From Carya illinoinensis (lineage: Eukaryota; Streptophyta; Magnoliopsida; Fagales; Juglandaceae): a stretch of 64,000 nucleotides of DNA. Each line of letters starts with the position of its first letter. Position 1 is the stretch's first letter. The notes under the pieces are model-generated. The model was not told the DNA's origin and did no database searches. It worked only from the letters and a program-made list of their open reading frames with translations. Both the position numbers and the translations under genes were made by a program. This document shows positions 1 to 11,055 of the stretch, one piece after another. The stretch is from assembly GCF_018687715.1 (NCBI RefSeq), contig NC_056759.1, forward strand, positions 29,138,385 through 29,202,384, read 5' to 3'.

Positions 1-19
1 TGCTTCCTGGTTTAATGCA

Positions 20-1548
20 ATGAACAATGAGTTCAATGCCTTGATAAAAAATGGAACTTGGGATTTGGTTCCACCAACGCCTCATCAAAATCTTGTGGGA
101 AATAAATGGGTGTATCGAATCAAAACCCATGCAAATGGCCGTATTGAGTGCTTCAAAGCTTGCCTAGTTGCAAAGGGGTACCACCAACAAGCTGGTGTTG
201 AGTTCTCAGAAACTTTTAGCCCAATAGTAAAGCCAAGCACAGTTCACCTTGTTTTATCTCTAGCAACATCCAAATGCTGGCCTCTTTGCCAACTCGACAT
301 TCAAAATGCTTTCCTCCATGGCGACCTCTATGAGGAAGTGTATATGCAGCAGCTACAAGGATTCACACATCCAGATTTTCCGCATCATGTTTGTGGCTTA
401 CATAAAAGTCTCTATGACCTTCATCAAGCACCTCGTGCTTGGTTCTCAAAGCTAACAGAAAAATTGCAGCAATATGGCTTTCATGGATCCAAGGTAGACA
501 CGTCCCTCTACATATTTAACCAAGGTCCTACTTATTTGGTAATTCTTATTTACGTGGACGACATCATTGTTATAGGTTCTAGCATGGCAGCGATTAACAC
601 TTTTATCACTCGATTGGCTTGTGATCTTCCAGTTAAGAACTTGGGTGAATTATCTTTTTTCTTGGCATCGAAATATTGCATGATGGAACCGATCTCATTC
701 TCACACAAAGGAAATACATTGCCGATCTTCTCTGCAGGGTCCAAATGGACAAGGTAAAACCGTGCTCCACACCCACGTCCACTAGTTGCCAACTTTCAAA
801 ATTTGAGGGAAGTGATTTTGAAGACCCACAACTCTATCAAAGCACTGTAGGTGCCCTTCATTACCTGGGATTTACATGGCCTGATATTGCCTTTTCTGTT
901 CATCAAGTCAGTAAGTTTATGCATAACCCCAAGGTACCTCATTGGCAAGCCGTGTAGCGAATTTTGCATTATCTCAAACATACAATATCCTTTGGCCTTC
1001 GTTTCTCAAGCAGCTCTACTCACTCATTGCATGCTTTTAGTGATGCCGACTGGGCGGCAGATAATGATGATAGGAGAAGTGTTGGAGCTTATTGTATTTT
1101 TCATGGAAACAATTTGATTTCCTAGAGTTGTAAGCAGCAGAAAAAGGTTGCAAGCAGCAATACAGAATCTGAGTATAAATTCCTATCTAACACTGCTGCA
1201 GAAATTCAATGGTTGCAGGCTCTACTACATGATCTCGATCTCAAGCTCCCTTGCTGTTCGCAGCTATGGTGTGATAATATTGGAGAAACTTACCTGTCTT
1301 CAAACCCCATGTTCCATGCCAGAACCAAACATATTGAAATTGACTTTCATTATGTACGAGATCAAATTTTACAGAAGAAACTATATGTGTCTTTTTTATC
1401 CACAAAGACCAACTCGCAGATCTTCTTACAAAATCGCTGGCTGCTGCTCGATTTAATTTATTACGACACAACCTGCATGTGCAGGAGCTGCCCATTTGGT
1501 TGGCATATTGGAGCATCAAACGGAATTGAAACAAGCTTACTTGACTGA
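20..1548 (+). pseudogene. Ty1/copia pol fragment: reverse transcriptase and RNase H (5' part outside window)
   Basis: This is the C-terminal half of a copia polyprotein. The first frame (20-757) carries the RT core: the NKWVYRIK start, LDIQNAFLHGDL around residues 92-103, and the catalytic YVDD at about 177-180. A frameshift near 675-700 moves the reading to 676-957 (YIADLL, STVGALHYL). After a stop at 955-957 the RNase H part follows, with SDADWA near 1039-1056, a DDRRS block, and TESEYK near 1165-1182; it contains further stops. It therefore cannot make a full enzyme. The RT resembles the copia element at 31834-36179 (same NKWVYRIK/LVPP style), suggesting the Ale-like group. Upstream gag, protease and integrase lie outside the window. 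Confidence 0.93.
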
Positions 1549-2198
1549 ACTAAAACAAGAAAATCTGAAGCACCTGGAGCACCCGAGTCTTCAGCAAAAC
1601 AAAATCCTCAACTGCCGTGCAGAGTGAAAAAAGCAACTTCATGATCCTTGGGACTCTTATCTTGTTTAAATTTAAATACTTCCGCATCATATGTAATTAG
1701 TTATACCTGTGTATTATATAATGATCACATCTGAACACTTTGAATATGTAGTTTCAAATATTTAAACTCTGCTTTCTCTGTTTTTCTCTAAGTTTCTATA
1801 GTAGTAATCGAAAAGATGCTCTATCCATTCAAATATAATGTTTTTACTTTCCAATTTTAAATGTCCCAGTACTCAAAATTTTTGCTTCACTTACTGTATT
1901 TTCCTAGCAGTCCTCACATTTTTCTAATAAACTAAAGGTTCCCATTATAAATCTCGCCATTTGTAACATAAAATGAAGAACATTTTATGAAGATTACTTT
2001 CCTTTTTTACCTTTCTTCAATAATTGTTCCATTTCAAACTAAAACATCCAGTTTTAAGATAGAATATTTAGGATAAGGGAAGATAGATAATTGAGATTTA
2101 ATACGTGTCTTAGAAATTATGACATTTTATTTATAAAAAACAATTATGGTGTGATTAATCTAGGAATAGATTGCAATAAAATTGATAATGCTATGTAG
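1549..2198. other. Non-coding stretch after copia fragment; possible remains of its 3' LTR
   Basis: No gene is visible. The stretch follows the copia stop codons and is AT-rich. The part from about 1600 to 1800 ends in CT/TTTCTCT-rich sequence, as many copia LTRs do, but no second LTR copy is available for comparison, so the borders cannot be set. No exon of the neighbouring WD40 pseudogene was recognised before 2199. Confidence 0.3.
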
Positions 2199-2596
2199 GT
2201 ATGGGACTTCAGCTCTCATCTGAATGCTTTAGCAGAATCAGAAACACAAGGTGCTTAGGGGGCTTCGTCAATTTTCAATCAGGCCCCATTAGTTAAGTTT
2301 AAGCACAAAGATGAAGGCTATGCTATAGATTGGAATCCTATTGTTCCAGGAAGGTTTGTATCTGGTACTACTATATGGTATTTTATTTTTATTCTTGATT
2401 TTGTACTTGTTTATTTATTTTTTGCTTCTTCCCTAAAGGAACCTTACTTACAATTTGCTTAATGCATTTAATGTGACACTTTGGCGATGTTCTTCATGCG
2501 TGAAGGGGACTACAAGAATTGTATTTATCTGTGGGAACCTACATCTGATTAGGCATGGAATGTTGATACCAAACCATTTATTGGTCATTGCGAGTG

Positions 2597-2853
2597 TGTT
2601 GATAAGAACAGAAGGAAAATAAAGTATTTTTTAGAGAAATTGCAATCTCCAACGTGAAGATTGATTCTAAATGTTCTGGTCTTTCATTTCTCATTAATAT
2701 GATATATATGCTTACATTGAGACTTGCAATATCTTTAAATAAGAAAGACAACTTCCAAGATTAGCTAATAATAGTAAAAACTAAACATAGTAAACCTAGA
2801 CATAATATGATGAGTTTTCTAGAAAATAACATCACATTAAACCAACTTCAATA
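2597..2853 (-). repeat. 3' LTR of the 2.6-7.1 kb copia element
   Basis: 257 bp, beginning TGTTGATAAG and ending CTTCAATA on the plus strand. It pairs with 6848-7104. The terminal inverted repeat TGTTGA/TCAACA has a C-to-T change in this copy. Confidence 0.95.
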
Positions 2854-3195
2854 CTCATCCTTGATTTATTTTTCAGATATTCGAAGCATTGATCTGAGGA
2901 ACTAAAATTTTTCTCTAGGAAGAGAGTTTGTAAAAATGTCAGCTATTTGATCTTCTAAGCGGCAAAACTTTAATTCAATTTCTCCACTTGCTTCCACTTC
3001 ACGAAAAAAATGGTATTTGATTGCTATATGCTTGGTTCGACAATACTGAACAGGATTCTTGGCAATGGCAATTGCTAATTTATAGTCACAAAAAATATTA
3101 GTAGAACCTTGCTATTTTTCCCCCATATCTTCTTAACCATATGGCATGGTTTGCTGATCCAGTAGAAATATACTCTGCCTTAGTTGTGGATTGAG

Positions 3196-4631
3196 CTACA
3201 TTTCCTTATTTCTTTGAACTCCACGAAAACATACCAAATCCAAGACCAAAACAGTAACTAGAAGTACTTCGCATGTCATATGTAGAACCTGCCTAGTCAC
3301 TATCAGTGAAGCCAACCATCTTTGTTCCTGAAGATTTCTTATACCACATGCCCAAACCAATTGTTCCTTGTACCTTAGAATTCTCTTAGCAGTTTCAAAG
3401 TGAATCTGACTTGGACATTGCATAAACCTTGAAAGCAAACTAGTAGCAAACAAAATATCAGATCTGGTATTGCACAAATAAAGCAAGCTTCCCACTAAGC
3501 TTCTATAGGTTGATGCATTCACTTTCTTGACACCATCTTCCTTTCTCAACTTTTCATTAGGAATCAATGGTGTTGCAATTGGTTTGCAACCTGTCATATT
3601 AAACCTTTTCAACAAATCTTCTGTATATTTCTTTTGAGAACAAAATATTCCATCTTCTTCTTGGCTTACTTCCATCTCAAGAAAATAGTGCATCTTTCCC
3701 AAGTCAGTTATCTCAAAAGTGGCCATCATTTCCTTTTTAAAATTTTCAATCATCTCTGTATTATTTCTTGTAAAGACAAGATCATCAACATACAAGGATA
3801 CAATGATTATTTCAGCATTGTTCTGTGACTTTACATACAAGGTTGGTTCACTTTTACTCCTCCTGAATCCTTGATTAGTAAAATAACTATCAATTCTTCC
3901 ATACTAGGCACGTGGTGCTTGTTTCAATCCATACAATGCCTTTTTTAATATATATAAGTCTGTCCTTCTTCCTTTATGAATCCCTTAGGTTGATCGACAT
4001 AAACCTCTTCTTCTAGAGCACCATTTAAGAATGTTGACTTTACATCTAGTTGCCAGATTTTCCATCCCTTTTGAGCAGCAAGTGCAACAAGTGCTCTTAT
4101 AGTGTCCATTCTTGCAATAGGTGCAAAAGTTTCATTGTAATCAATTCTTGACTGTTGTAGATAGCCCTTGACTACAAGTCTTGCTTTATGCTTTGGTATT
4201 GAACCATCGGGATTCAACTTGGTCTTGTAAATCCATTTAACTCCAATTATTTCCTTGTTTGTAGGTTGAGCCACTAATTCCCAAGTTTCATTTTTCTCAA
4301 TCATTTTGATCTACTCTTCCATAGCTTTCAGCCACACTCTTTCTTTTGATGTAGCTACAAAACTTTCTGTTTCAAGAGTGACATAATTACATTGCTCATA
4401 CACTTCTCTCAGCAACCTTGTTCTTCTTATGGGAGATTCAGGAGATGACTCTTCATCACTATGATCAGAGAACAATTGATCAGTAGTGGAGCTTCTAGTT
4501 TCAGTTTGCTGAGAATCTCTGGCTTCAACTTCTACTTCTTCTTCTATCAATGACTCAACTGGTACCTCTACACTTTGTTTAATCACTTTCTCAGCTTCCC
4601 AATCCCAAGATGTATTTTCATTAAACCTCAC
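3196..4631 (-). pseudogene. copia reverse transcriptase and RNase H, broken
   Basis: 4311-4631 is the acidic/serine-rich linker before RT. 3945-4304 is RT N-terminal: [56 protein letters not shown]. 3196-3840 carries VSLYVDDLVFT (the catalytic YVDD), QKKYTEDLLKRFNM, YRSLVGSLLYL and the connection domain. The RNase H remainder runs on to about 2870 with stops. A stop between the two RT frames (near 3905) removes activity. Confidence 0.9.
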
Positions 4632-4748
4632 ATCTCGACTAACAACAAGCTTTCTAGTTTCTAAATTAAAAACTCAAAAGCCTTTTGAAATGGTGCTATA
4701 TCCCACAAAAATACCCTTCTCAGCTTTCTCTTCCAATTTACTTCTTTT

Positions 4749-5646
4749 CTAAGATGGAACATGGATGTAACATATGGAACCAAACACCCTTAAAAAACTT
4801 GCAGTGAGTTTTATTCCACTCCATGCCTCATAAGGTGTCTGATTTTCTACTGCTCTTGTTAGTACTTGATTAAGTAAAAATATAGCATTATTCACTACTT
4901 CACCCGAAAATTCTTTAGGCAATTTTTTCTCAAATGACATGCACCTTGCCATCTCCATCACTGTTCTATTCTTTCTCTCCGATACTCCATTCTGTTGGGG
5001 AGAATATGCTACTGTTAATTGATGCTCAATCCCTTATGCTTCACAGAATTTCTCAAACTTATTGGAGTTATACTCAGTGCCTCGATCACTTCTCAATGAT
5101 TTAATTCTACGACTAGATTGATTTTCAACCAGTAGCTTAAACTTCTTAAAAATTCCAAAAACTTTAGATTTTTCATGAAGAAACCCACATCATTCTAGTA
5201 AAATCATCTATGAAGAGAATGAAATAGTTGTTTTGATTGTGAGTTGAAGTTCTCATTGGACCGCACACATCAGTGTGAACCAACTCCAATTTTTCTTTAG
5301 CTCTCCATGTGCTTTCCGAAGGAAAGGGTAGCCTGTGTTGTTTCCCAAGCATGCATTCCTCACAAACTTGTGCTTCTTTTTCTAAGAGAGGTAAGTCCCT
5401 CATCATCTTCTCGTGCAACAATCTTAAGAAGTTGAGGTTGTAGTGTCCAAATCTTTAGTGCCATAACATATTATATTCCACAGTTGCCACCATAGCTTTA
5501 GGAAAGCTCCATTGAATAGGAAAATTCCTAGTTCTTCCCATTTTTACCTCAGCAAGTTCAACTTTGTTTTTTTCATCATATATTTTGCACATATTATTCT
5601 CGAAGCATAAAGAATAACCATTTTCCATCATTTGACCAACACTCAA
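4749..5646 (-). pseudogene. copia pre-integrase and integrase fragments
   Basis: Three broken frames cover the integrase. 5455-5646 is the segment before the zinc-binding region. 5173-5421 contains CEECMLGKQHRLPF (the CX2C half of the HHCC finger) and LVHTDVCGPM with the first catalytic Asp, then FIDDFTRMMW. 4749-4961 holds the downstream part (MARCMSFEKKLPKEFSGE, PYEAWSG). Between 4961 and 5173 stops interrupt the reading of the second Asp and the Glu region. Confidence 0.85.
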
Positions 5647-6070
5647 CAGATTTGATCAAGACTAGGAACAAGTAATACATCTTTAATAAACTTTGTACCT
5701 TTCTTTGTCGAGATAGCCACTGTGCCTTTGCCCCTGCATTCAACTAGATCTCCATTGCCCATCTTAACTTTGGTTTTAATAGAGGGATCCAAATCAATGA
5801 AGATGCATTCATCTGAGGCCATGTAGTTGCTACATCCACTGTCAATGAACCAAAGTTTTTCTTCTTTTGTAATAGCTTGGCAAGCAAAAAACAAATGCTC
5901 ACTTTCTTCCTTTTCTTCAGAATAATGAGCTTGATGTTTGTTTTTGTATCTACAATATTTTTCCATATGTCCAAACTTCTTGCAATTCCAACATTGAGGC
6001 TTCCCAAGATGATAGCAGTTCTTCTCAAGATGATTTGTTTTTCTACATATATCACAAGGTGGAAAGTCAC
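5643..6070 (-). pseudogene. copia gag zinc knuckle and aspartic protease fragment
   Basis: A CX2CX4HX4C zinc knuckle (CWNCKKFGHMEKYC) lies around 5955-6000. It is followed by the aspartic protease active site WFIDSGCSNYM near 5820-5855 and the GNGDLVECRGKGTV block. The protease would cut the polyprotein. Frame changes separate it from gag upstream and from the pre-integrase segment at 5455-5646. Confidence 0.85.
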
Positions 6071-6263
6071 TTTGTTTTTCTTTCCCTTTTATCTTTCCTT
6101 CTTTCTGGATGTAATTTGTGTGCTTTGCTCTTTATGTGGCTTCTTCTTATAATCTTTCACTTTCTTATTTTTCAAAGTTACTTTAGATTGAAAGGCATCC
6201 TCCAAGGAACCATCACTCATTCTTGCTATTCTCTGTTCATGAGCTTGAAGTGTTCCCATCAGT

Positions 6264-6659
6264 TTAGTAACTGATAAAGTTCGATTCCTCAATAGCTGCA
6301 ACAATGTGATCATATTTTTCTGGAAGACTAGTAAGAATTTTTTGAATGATTCTCAGATCAGCAACCTCTTCACCATGAGCATGCATTTGATTAACAATTT
6401 CAATTAATCTAGAGCAATACTCTTTCACCTCTTCAGATTCTTTCATTTTTAAATTTTCAATCTCCCTTCTCAATCCTTGAAGTTTGATTATTTTTACCTT
6501 TGCATTTCCTTGGAATTCTGACTGCAAGATTTCCCACACACCCTTTGAAGTATTGGCCCTAATCAATCTTGGAAAGATTGATTCAGTCATTGCTTGTTGC
6601 AGAATAAACAAAGCCCTTGCATCCTTGGTGCTTTCTTGTTTGTGTTGTGCAAAGTCCAA
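6264..6659 (-). pseudogene. copia gag (UBN2-type) fragment
   Basis: This 131-residue frame begins MDFAQHKQESTKDARALF and contains the helical UBN2 gag core: AKVKIIKLQGLRREIENLKM followed by EEVKEYCSRLIEIVNQM and ILTSLPEKYDHIVAAIEES. The full gag would start nearer 6830 (an MAAFGATTS-like start is readable on the minus strand), but a stop interrupts it. In an active element this protein forms the virus-like particle. The neighbouring frame 6089-6313 continues gag and overlaps it with a frameshift. Confidence 0.85.
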
Positions 6660-6833
6660 GACTCCTTCTAAAGGAACTGCAACTCCTTTTTCTACTACAT
6701 CCTAGAGATCCTAAGATAAGAAAAAAGTCTTCATCTTTATGCTCCAAGAGTCATAGTTCTTACCATTGAAGATGGGAACTGATGTAGTTGCTCCGAAGGC
6801 AGCCATTGATGACCGTTAAGATCAACTTGGTTT

Positions 6834-6845
6834 GCTCTGATGCCA
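6834..6845 (-). other. Primer-binding site (initiator-tRNA-Met type)
   Basis: On the minus strand the sequence reads TGGCATCAGAGC, two bases inside the 5' LTR. The usual plant copia site is TGGTATCAGAGC, so one base differs. Confidence 0.85.
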
Positions 6846-6847
6846 AT

Positions 6848-7104
6848 TGTTGATAATAACAGAAGGAAAACAGAGTATTTTTGAGAGAAACTACAATCTC
6901 CAACGTGAAGATTGATTCTAAATGTTCTGCTCTTTCATTTCTCATTAATTTGATATATATGCTTACATTGAGACTCACAACATCTTTAAATCAGAAGGAC
7001 AACTTTCAAGATTAGCTAATAATAGTAAAAACTAAACATAGTAAACTTAGACATAATATGAAGAGTTCTCTGAAAAATAACATCACATTAAACCAACTTT
7101 AATA
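6848..7104 (-). repeat. 5' LTR of the 2.6-7.1 kb copia element
   Basis: 257 bp, the same length as its partner at 2597-2853, beginning TGTTGATAAT and ending CTTTAATA on the plus strand. The TSD GAGTG follows at 7105-7109 and the GRWD1 exon then resumes. Confidence 0.95.
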
Positions 7105-7339
7105 GAGTGTCGAAGATCTACAGGTATATAGTTAACCAGTGAATCTATAGTTGTTTAGGCTTCCCCTAAATGTAGTTGAATCCTGTGATTTGAGCATAAC
7201 TGTTTTCCTTTATTTTTTGAAACTTGTAACCGTTCTTGTTCCATCTCTTCTCCTGTAGTGGAGCCCTACAGAACCTCATTTTTTTGCCTCTTGTTCTGTG
7301 GATGGGACTATTGCAATATGGGATGCGCGTTTAGGGAAG

Positions 7340-7880
7340 TATATATAGGATATTCTATCATATTTTCTAGAAAAAATATATGATCTATAATATATCAGTT
7401 TGAGGGCCATTGTTAGAATAGTATGTCTTCAATCTTCTTGCTGTCATTCTTCTGCATTGATTGTATAACTCGTATTGTTAATTCAGATTGGTCACACGCA
7501 ATTTTCTACAATCGCTTTTTGAAAAAAGTGGGTTAACTACAATCCCTTGTTGTCATTCTTTAAAGAAAGTTGTTTGCCTCTTAGCATGCATGGTATGACA
7601 CTACTAAAAAGGGGATAAGGCACTTAGTGCGTTTTGTTTTTTTGGTGGGGGTGGGGGCGGGGAAAGCAAGGCCTTGTTTCATTGTGCATGTATGTTTTAT
7701 GTACCTACATACACAAGTATATATTTTTTGGAGTCATAGAAAGGGCTGACCTCTCTCTCTCTTTCTCTCTCTCTGTCGCGAGCGCGCGCAAACAAAGAAA
7801 GGATTGTAGGTTACGAAATGGGTTTTTTCATGTGTTGATAATGCTCTGATGTTAAATGTGATTTTTCTTTGGGCATGCAG
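7340..7880 (+). other. Intron remnant of the GRWD1 pseudogene; missing exon
   Basis: No coding similarity is visible here, although an intact gene would have an exon for another WD40 repeat between the two flanking blocks. A short CT microsatellite (7752-7774) followed by GCGCGC is present. The ORFs in this stretch are chance readings. Confidence 0.5.
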
Positions 7881-8528
7881 GAAGGAGATTATGTAGTGGC
7901 ACATTTTGAATATCGTAAACAGCCTATCACATCCATTGAGTGGAGTGCCCATGAAGCCTCTACTTTGGCTGTTTCATCATCAGACATTCAGCTAACATAA
8001 GTACTATGCATGATAGAATGGATTGGTGCATAAACTAAGAATTGGTCATGCAAATATATAAGTTTTTTATTATTCTTCTTTGGATAGAAGTTCATAGTCT
8101 TATGTTACATTTTTTTGAGCTTTGTTTATTTATTTTTGATCGTTTGGGTTCATCGCATAGAATATGGGACCTTTCCTGAGAAAAGGATGACGAAGAGGAG
8201 GCAGAGTTAGTTCAGAGGTAAAACAAAAGAGCAAGTAAATGCCTCTGAAGATCTACCTCCACAACTTCTGTTTGTTCATCAGGTAACCCACCCCCCCTCC
8301 CCCCCCTTTTCTTTTATCCGAACTTACCTCTTTTAGTGAGCTGATGAATTTAGAAATTCTATCGGTTCAGTGTTTTAACTCAACAATGCTTTGACTTTAA
8401 ACAGGGTCAGAAAGACTTGAAAGAAATACATTGGCATTCACAGATTCCAGGAATGATTGTATCTACTGCAGCATATGGTTTTAACATCTTCAAATATACA
8501 AACTACCCGCCCGACGGATGGTGCTTGA

Positions 8529-8840
8529 AACTCGCATATGATATGTTGCTATGCTTCCTGCGTCAAATTGCAATATATTTGTTTTATAGCATCAATGGGA
8601 TGGGCATGCAGCAGCTCTATGTTTGCTTGTGGCGTTTTTTTTGGTTTAGTTGAGCATCCTGGTCCATTTTGTGTTCAGTTTTGTAGTTGCTCCCAAAAGT
8701 TTTGCGAATATAATTTCCCATCTTGAATTTAACGTACTTGTGAGATGCATAAGAGAATATGACAACCTCATGACCAGCTATTGAATGTGGGGGTGTCTGA
8801 CATAAAGTACTTCTGGACTCGCTAGTTAAACACAAAAGTT
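8529..8840 (+). other. 3' flank of the GRWD1 pseudogene
   Basis: Sequence after the matching stop codon (8526-8528). It is probably old 3' UTR; no other gene is supported. Confidence 0.4.
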
Positions 8841-8847
8841 AGTGGAC

Positions 8848-9090
8848 AATGCTAGGGTCCGAGAAAGGTGACCCTTGCATTGGACTACGATGGTGCAAGA
8901 TGTACCTTTTTTTTTTTTTTTTTTTTAAATCCCTTTGAACATCTTGAAAAAATAAAAATAAAAATTTACAAACACTTTAAAAAACACTTCTTTAATCATT
9001 ACGTAAAAAAATAAAAATAAAAAATAAAAAGACAAAATAGGTCAGTTTGAGGGATCATCTTCTCCGGAGGTCGAAGCATTTTCCAAAGTT
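8848..9090. mobile_element. Possible MITE with an A/T-rich core
   Basis: It starts with CAATGCTAGGGTCC, has a 20-base T run (about 8908-8927), and then a core (AAATTTACAAACAC, CTTCTTTAATCATTA) resembling 42230-42330 and 58090-58190. A GCTAG-containing end plus a shared core suggests one small element family. The borders were not fixed and no target duplication was verified. Confidence 0.35.
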
Positions 9091-9524
9091 GTAAATCTAA
9101 CAAAGAATGAAGCCTAGCACTTGGCTATTTGTGATTTGCGATTAGGATAATAGTTAGATAGAGACTTAGGATTTGCAATTCTTATGATTGGATTATTATG
9201 ATTGGATAAAGAATGTGTTCTGCCATAATCGGTCGGTTAGGAGACCGGACAATTTCGTTATTATAGCCACTAATGTTGTTTGGTGGGCCCAGTCCAGGTT
9301 GTGTGGGGTCAGTTCACTACAGTCGCAATCTCTTACATGAGCAAGGAAGGTCTTTCAGCCTCTAGAATTACTACAAAGAAAAACCAAAAGACGCAGCATG
9401 GGAAGTTGGGATCTTGTTCTTAAGTTGTTTATCTTTTAGAAACTAAATTGATTGTAAACTTATTGATGACTTGCAAATAGTGTGCCTAATCTTATTATTA
9501 TTTTTTATATTATTGGAGAAAATG
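9091..9524. other. Intergenic, no gene seen
   Basis: Moderately AT-rich sequence between a possible MITE and a LINE tail. No open frame or repeat is worth calling. Confidence 0.4.
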
Positions 9525-9800
9525 GGTTTTTTTTTTTTTTTTTTTAGAAACAACAGGGTTTATTGATAGACTTTATCAAATAAAGGAAAGAATACAAGGA
9601 GGACACTCCTCAAAATCAATATTATCTTCTAAGAACTCTAAAGCATTTTTTGCTAAAACATGAGTACCAGTATTTATATCCCTTTCAATGTCATAGACAT
9701 TCCAGCTATCAAAATGTAAAAGATTCTTAGTTCTATCAAGGCTAATAAAAATTGAAATTTTAAAGCTTCAAATGCTGATTTTTCTAAGGATTTCTAACGG
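9525..9800 (-). mobile_element. 3' end of a LINE-like (RNase H-bearing) retroelement with poly(A)
   Basis: On the plus strand this begins with a T run (9525-9545), which is a poly(A) tail on the minus strand. Just upstream of it on the minus strand a frame reads HVLAKNALEFLEDNIDFEEC, then CPPCILSFI and a stop. This resembles the C-terminus of the RVT_3/RNase H domains found at the end of plant L1-type elements (the pattern VAHxLAKxAL...ECPxxI). Only about 80 residues are readable, and the 5' part is absent. Confidence 0.5.
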
Positions 9801-10070
9801 ATTTATACCATGTGTTTTTTGTCCAAGATAAGGTGTGACCCTAACTATAGCAAACCTGGTTTGGCCAGGTAGCAATAATCACGATATCTCAAATATTAAG
9901 CTGATGGGAAGAGATATATTCCATAATATATTTATATAGAAAAATTCTATTTACAAATTGGTGTAGATAACACATCTAATAAAACACTTATATGATTTGA
10001 AAGAAAAATTTGAAAATTTGACAAATCAATTAAATCTGACCATGTAAGTGATGTTGATTGTCTTTCTACC
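9801..10070. other. Intergenic, left flank of the gypsy element
   Basis: AT-rich DNA without a recognisable gene. Its last five bases (10066-10070, CTACC) are the left target duplication of the element that follows. Confidence 0.5.
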
Positions 10071-10582
10071 TGTTAACGATGTGTTTTGTACGCCTTTAGG
10101 CCAAATCCTTGGTGGCTCAGGCCTTCATCTATTCTTGCACACACAAAACCACTCCCGGGTCCAGCCACCAGGTGGGCTACTAGGCGGAGTCTCCGATGCT
10201 TAAGTTAGCTAGGGGAAGAGGAAATTTTCTCAAAGTGTTAGTTGAGGATTATTTGAACTTGTCACTCGGCGCTTGGAGGACCCTTTTTATACCCATGCCC
10301 GGGGTTAGCAACCCATGCCCTGCGACTGAGCGTAGGCAATTAATGCGGCATGACCTCTAGGATGGGACACCGGATGTGTGTTTTTCCCTCCATATCTAGA
10401 AATGAGGGTCTTGTGCTTTCTAGGCTATGGCCAGCTTGACCCGCTAGCCAGACTTGTGTTTTACCAGGTCGAGAACTCCTCAAGTGGGCCATTGGGAAGC
10501 CAAACACGCTTCCGCCTACTCTTGGGCAAGGGGTCGCACTTACCCGGATTGGGCTTGTGCTTCTAGGAAAATCATCCCAACA
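10071..10582 (-). repeat. 3' LTR of the Tat-lineage gypsy element
   Basis: It starts TGTTAACGATG and ends CCCAACA on the plus strand. It aligns along its length with 19859-20412 but lacks about 40 bases near its centre (around 10330-10380), where the partner has GGTGCTCCTGGCAC and CCCATCGAGGTGGC segments. Confidence 0.93.
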
Positions 10583-11055
10583 ATTATCCCACCAATTCCT
10601 ATTGAAAGGATTCAATGGAAATTCCTACAGCTCCTGGTTCCCTCGCTTTTGGTACAAATTGACTGGAGTAGTTTCTTTTCCCATGCTGTTAATGCATCTA
10701 CGGGCAGTTGCTTCATGTGCCCTATGCTAATTGGCTCTTAAGAAAGTGGCTTGATGGTTCCCCTACTCTTAATAATGGCACGTTCAGACAGTTCTTTCCT
10801 CGCTCGTGATGATATCCACTTCGGTCAGTGTGCATGGGTGGTTTTAGGTGGCTCGTACCATGTTTCCTTCTGTCGCTTCGAATTTGCTGAGTTAATGTGG
10901 CATGAGTGCCCCCGCAATCCCGAAATGTGAACTGTCTCTCGAGGCCCTACATATAGCCACAGATAGGTGGACAAGATGTTTATTGTTTCGAGACCCCCTA
11001 ACTTGCCCCATCTATTGCCTTGGACATTTGTCTCCATCTTTATTGTTCTTCAATG

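Larger units (their letters stand above)
2597..7104 (-). mobile_element. Complete but degenerate Ty1/copia LTR retrotransposon inserted in the GRWD1 pseudogene
   Basis: The element is 4,508 bp with two 257-bp LTRs (2597-2853 and 6848-7104) differing at about 19 positions by eye (~7%). Five-base target duplications GAGTG flank it at 2592-2596 and 7105-7109. On the minus strand the order is 5' LTR, primer-binding site, gag, zinc knuckle, protease, integrase, RT, RNase H, 3' LTR, which is the copia order. Every domain is broken by stops or frameshifts. The domain style (UBN2-type gag, CX2CX4HX4C knuckle, DSGCS protease) resembles TNT1-94-type Tork elements; that lineage call is inference. Confidence 0.95.
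2199..8528 (+). pseudogene. GRWD1: GRWD1-like (glutamate-rich WD40 repeat protein) pseudogene, 5'-truncated and split by a copia element
   Basis: Six exon-like blocks match the C-terminal half of plant GRWD1, a nuclear/nucleolar WD40 protein linked to ribosome biogenesis. They are: 2199-2366 (VWDFSSHLNALAES, FKHKDEGYAIDWNP); 2508-2596 joined to 7110-7123 (CIYLWEPTSD, NVDTKPFIGH, then VEDLQ before a gt donor); 7259-7339 (WSPTEPHFFASCSVDG, IWDARLGK); 7881-7997 (VAHFEYRKQPITSIEWS); 8161-8282 (IWDLS, acidic stretch, PPQLLFVHQ); 8405-8528 ([17 protein letters not shown] to the stop). Introns remain, so this is a decayed genomic duplicate and not a retrocopy. Damage includes in-frame stops near 2256, 2553 and 8178, frameshifts in four blocks, lost donor sites after 2366, 7339 and 7997, a missing exon between 7339 and 7881, and no exons upstream of 2199. 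Confidence 0.9.

Noticed and set aside
8417..8726. Plus-strand frames of 62-78 residues near 8.5 kb
   Set aside because: The first begins in the last GRWD1-like exon and runs on out of frame past the true stop; not a separate gene.
10340..10741. Frames of 60-95 residues near 10.4 kb on both strands
   Set aside because: They lie in the gypsy 3' LTR and its inner flank; equivalent sequence in the 5' LTR does not conserve them.
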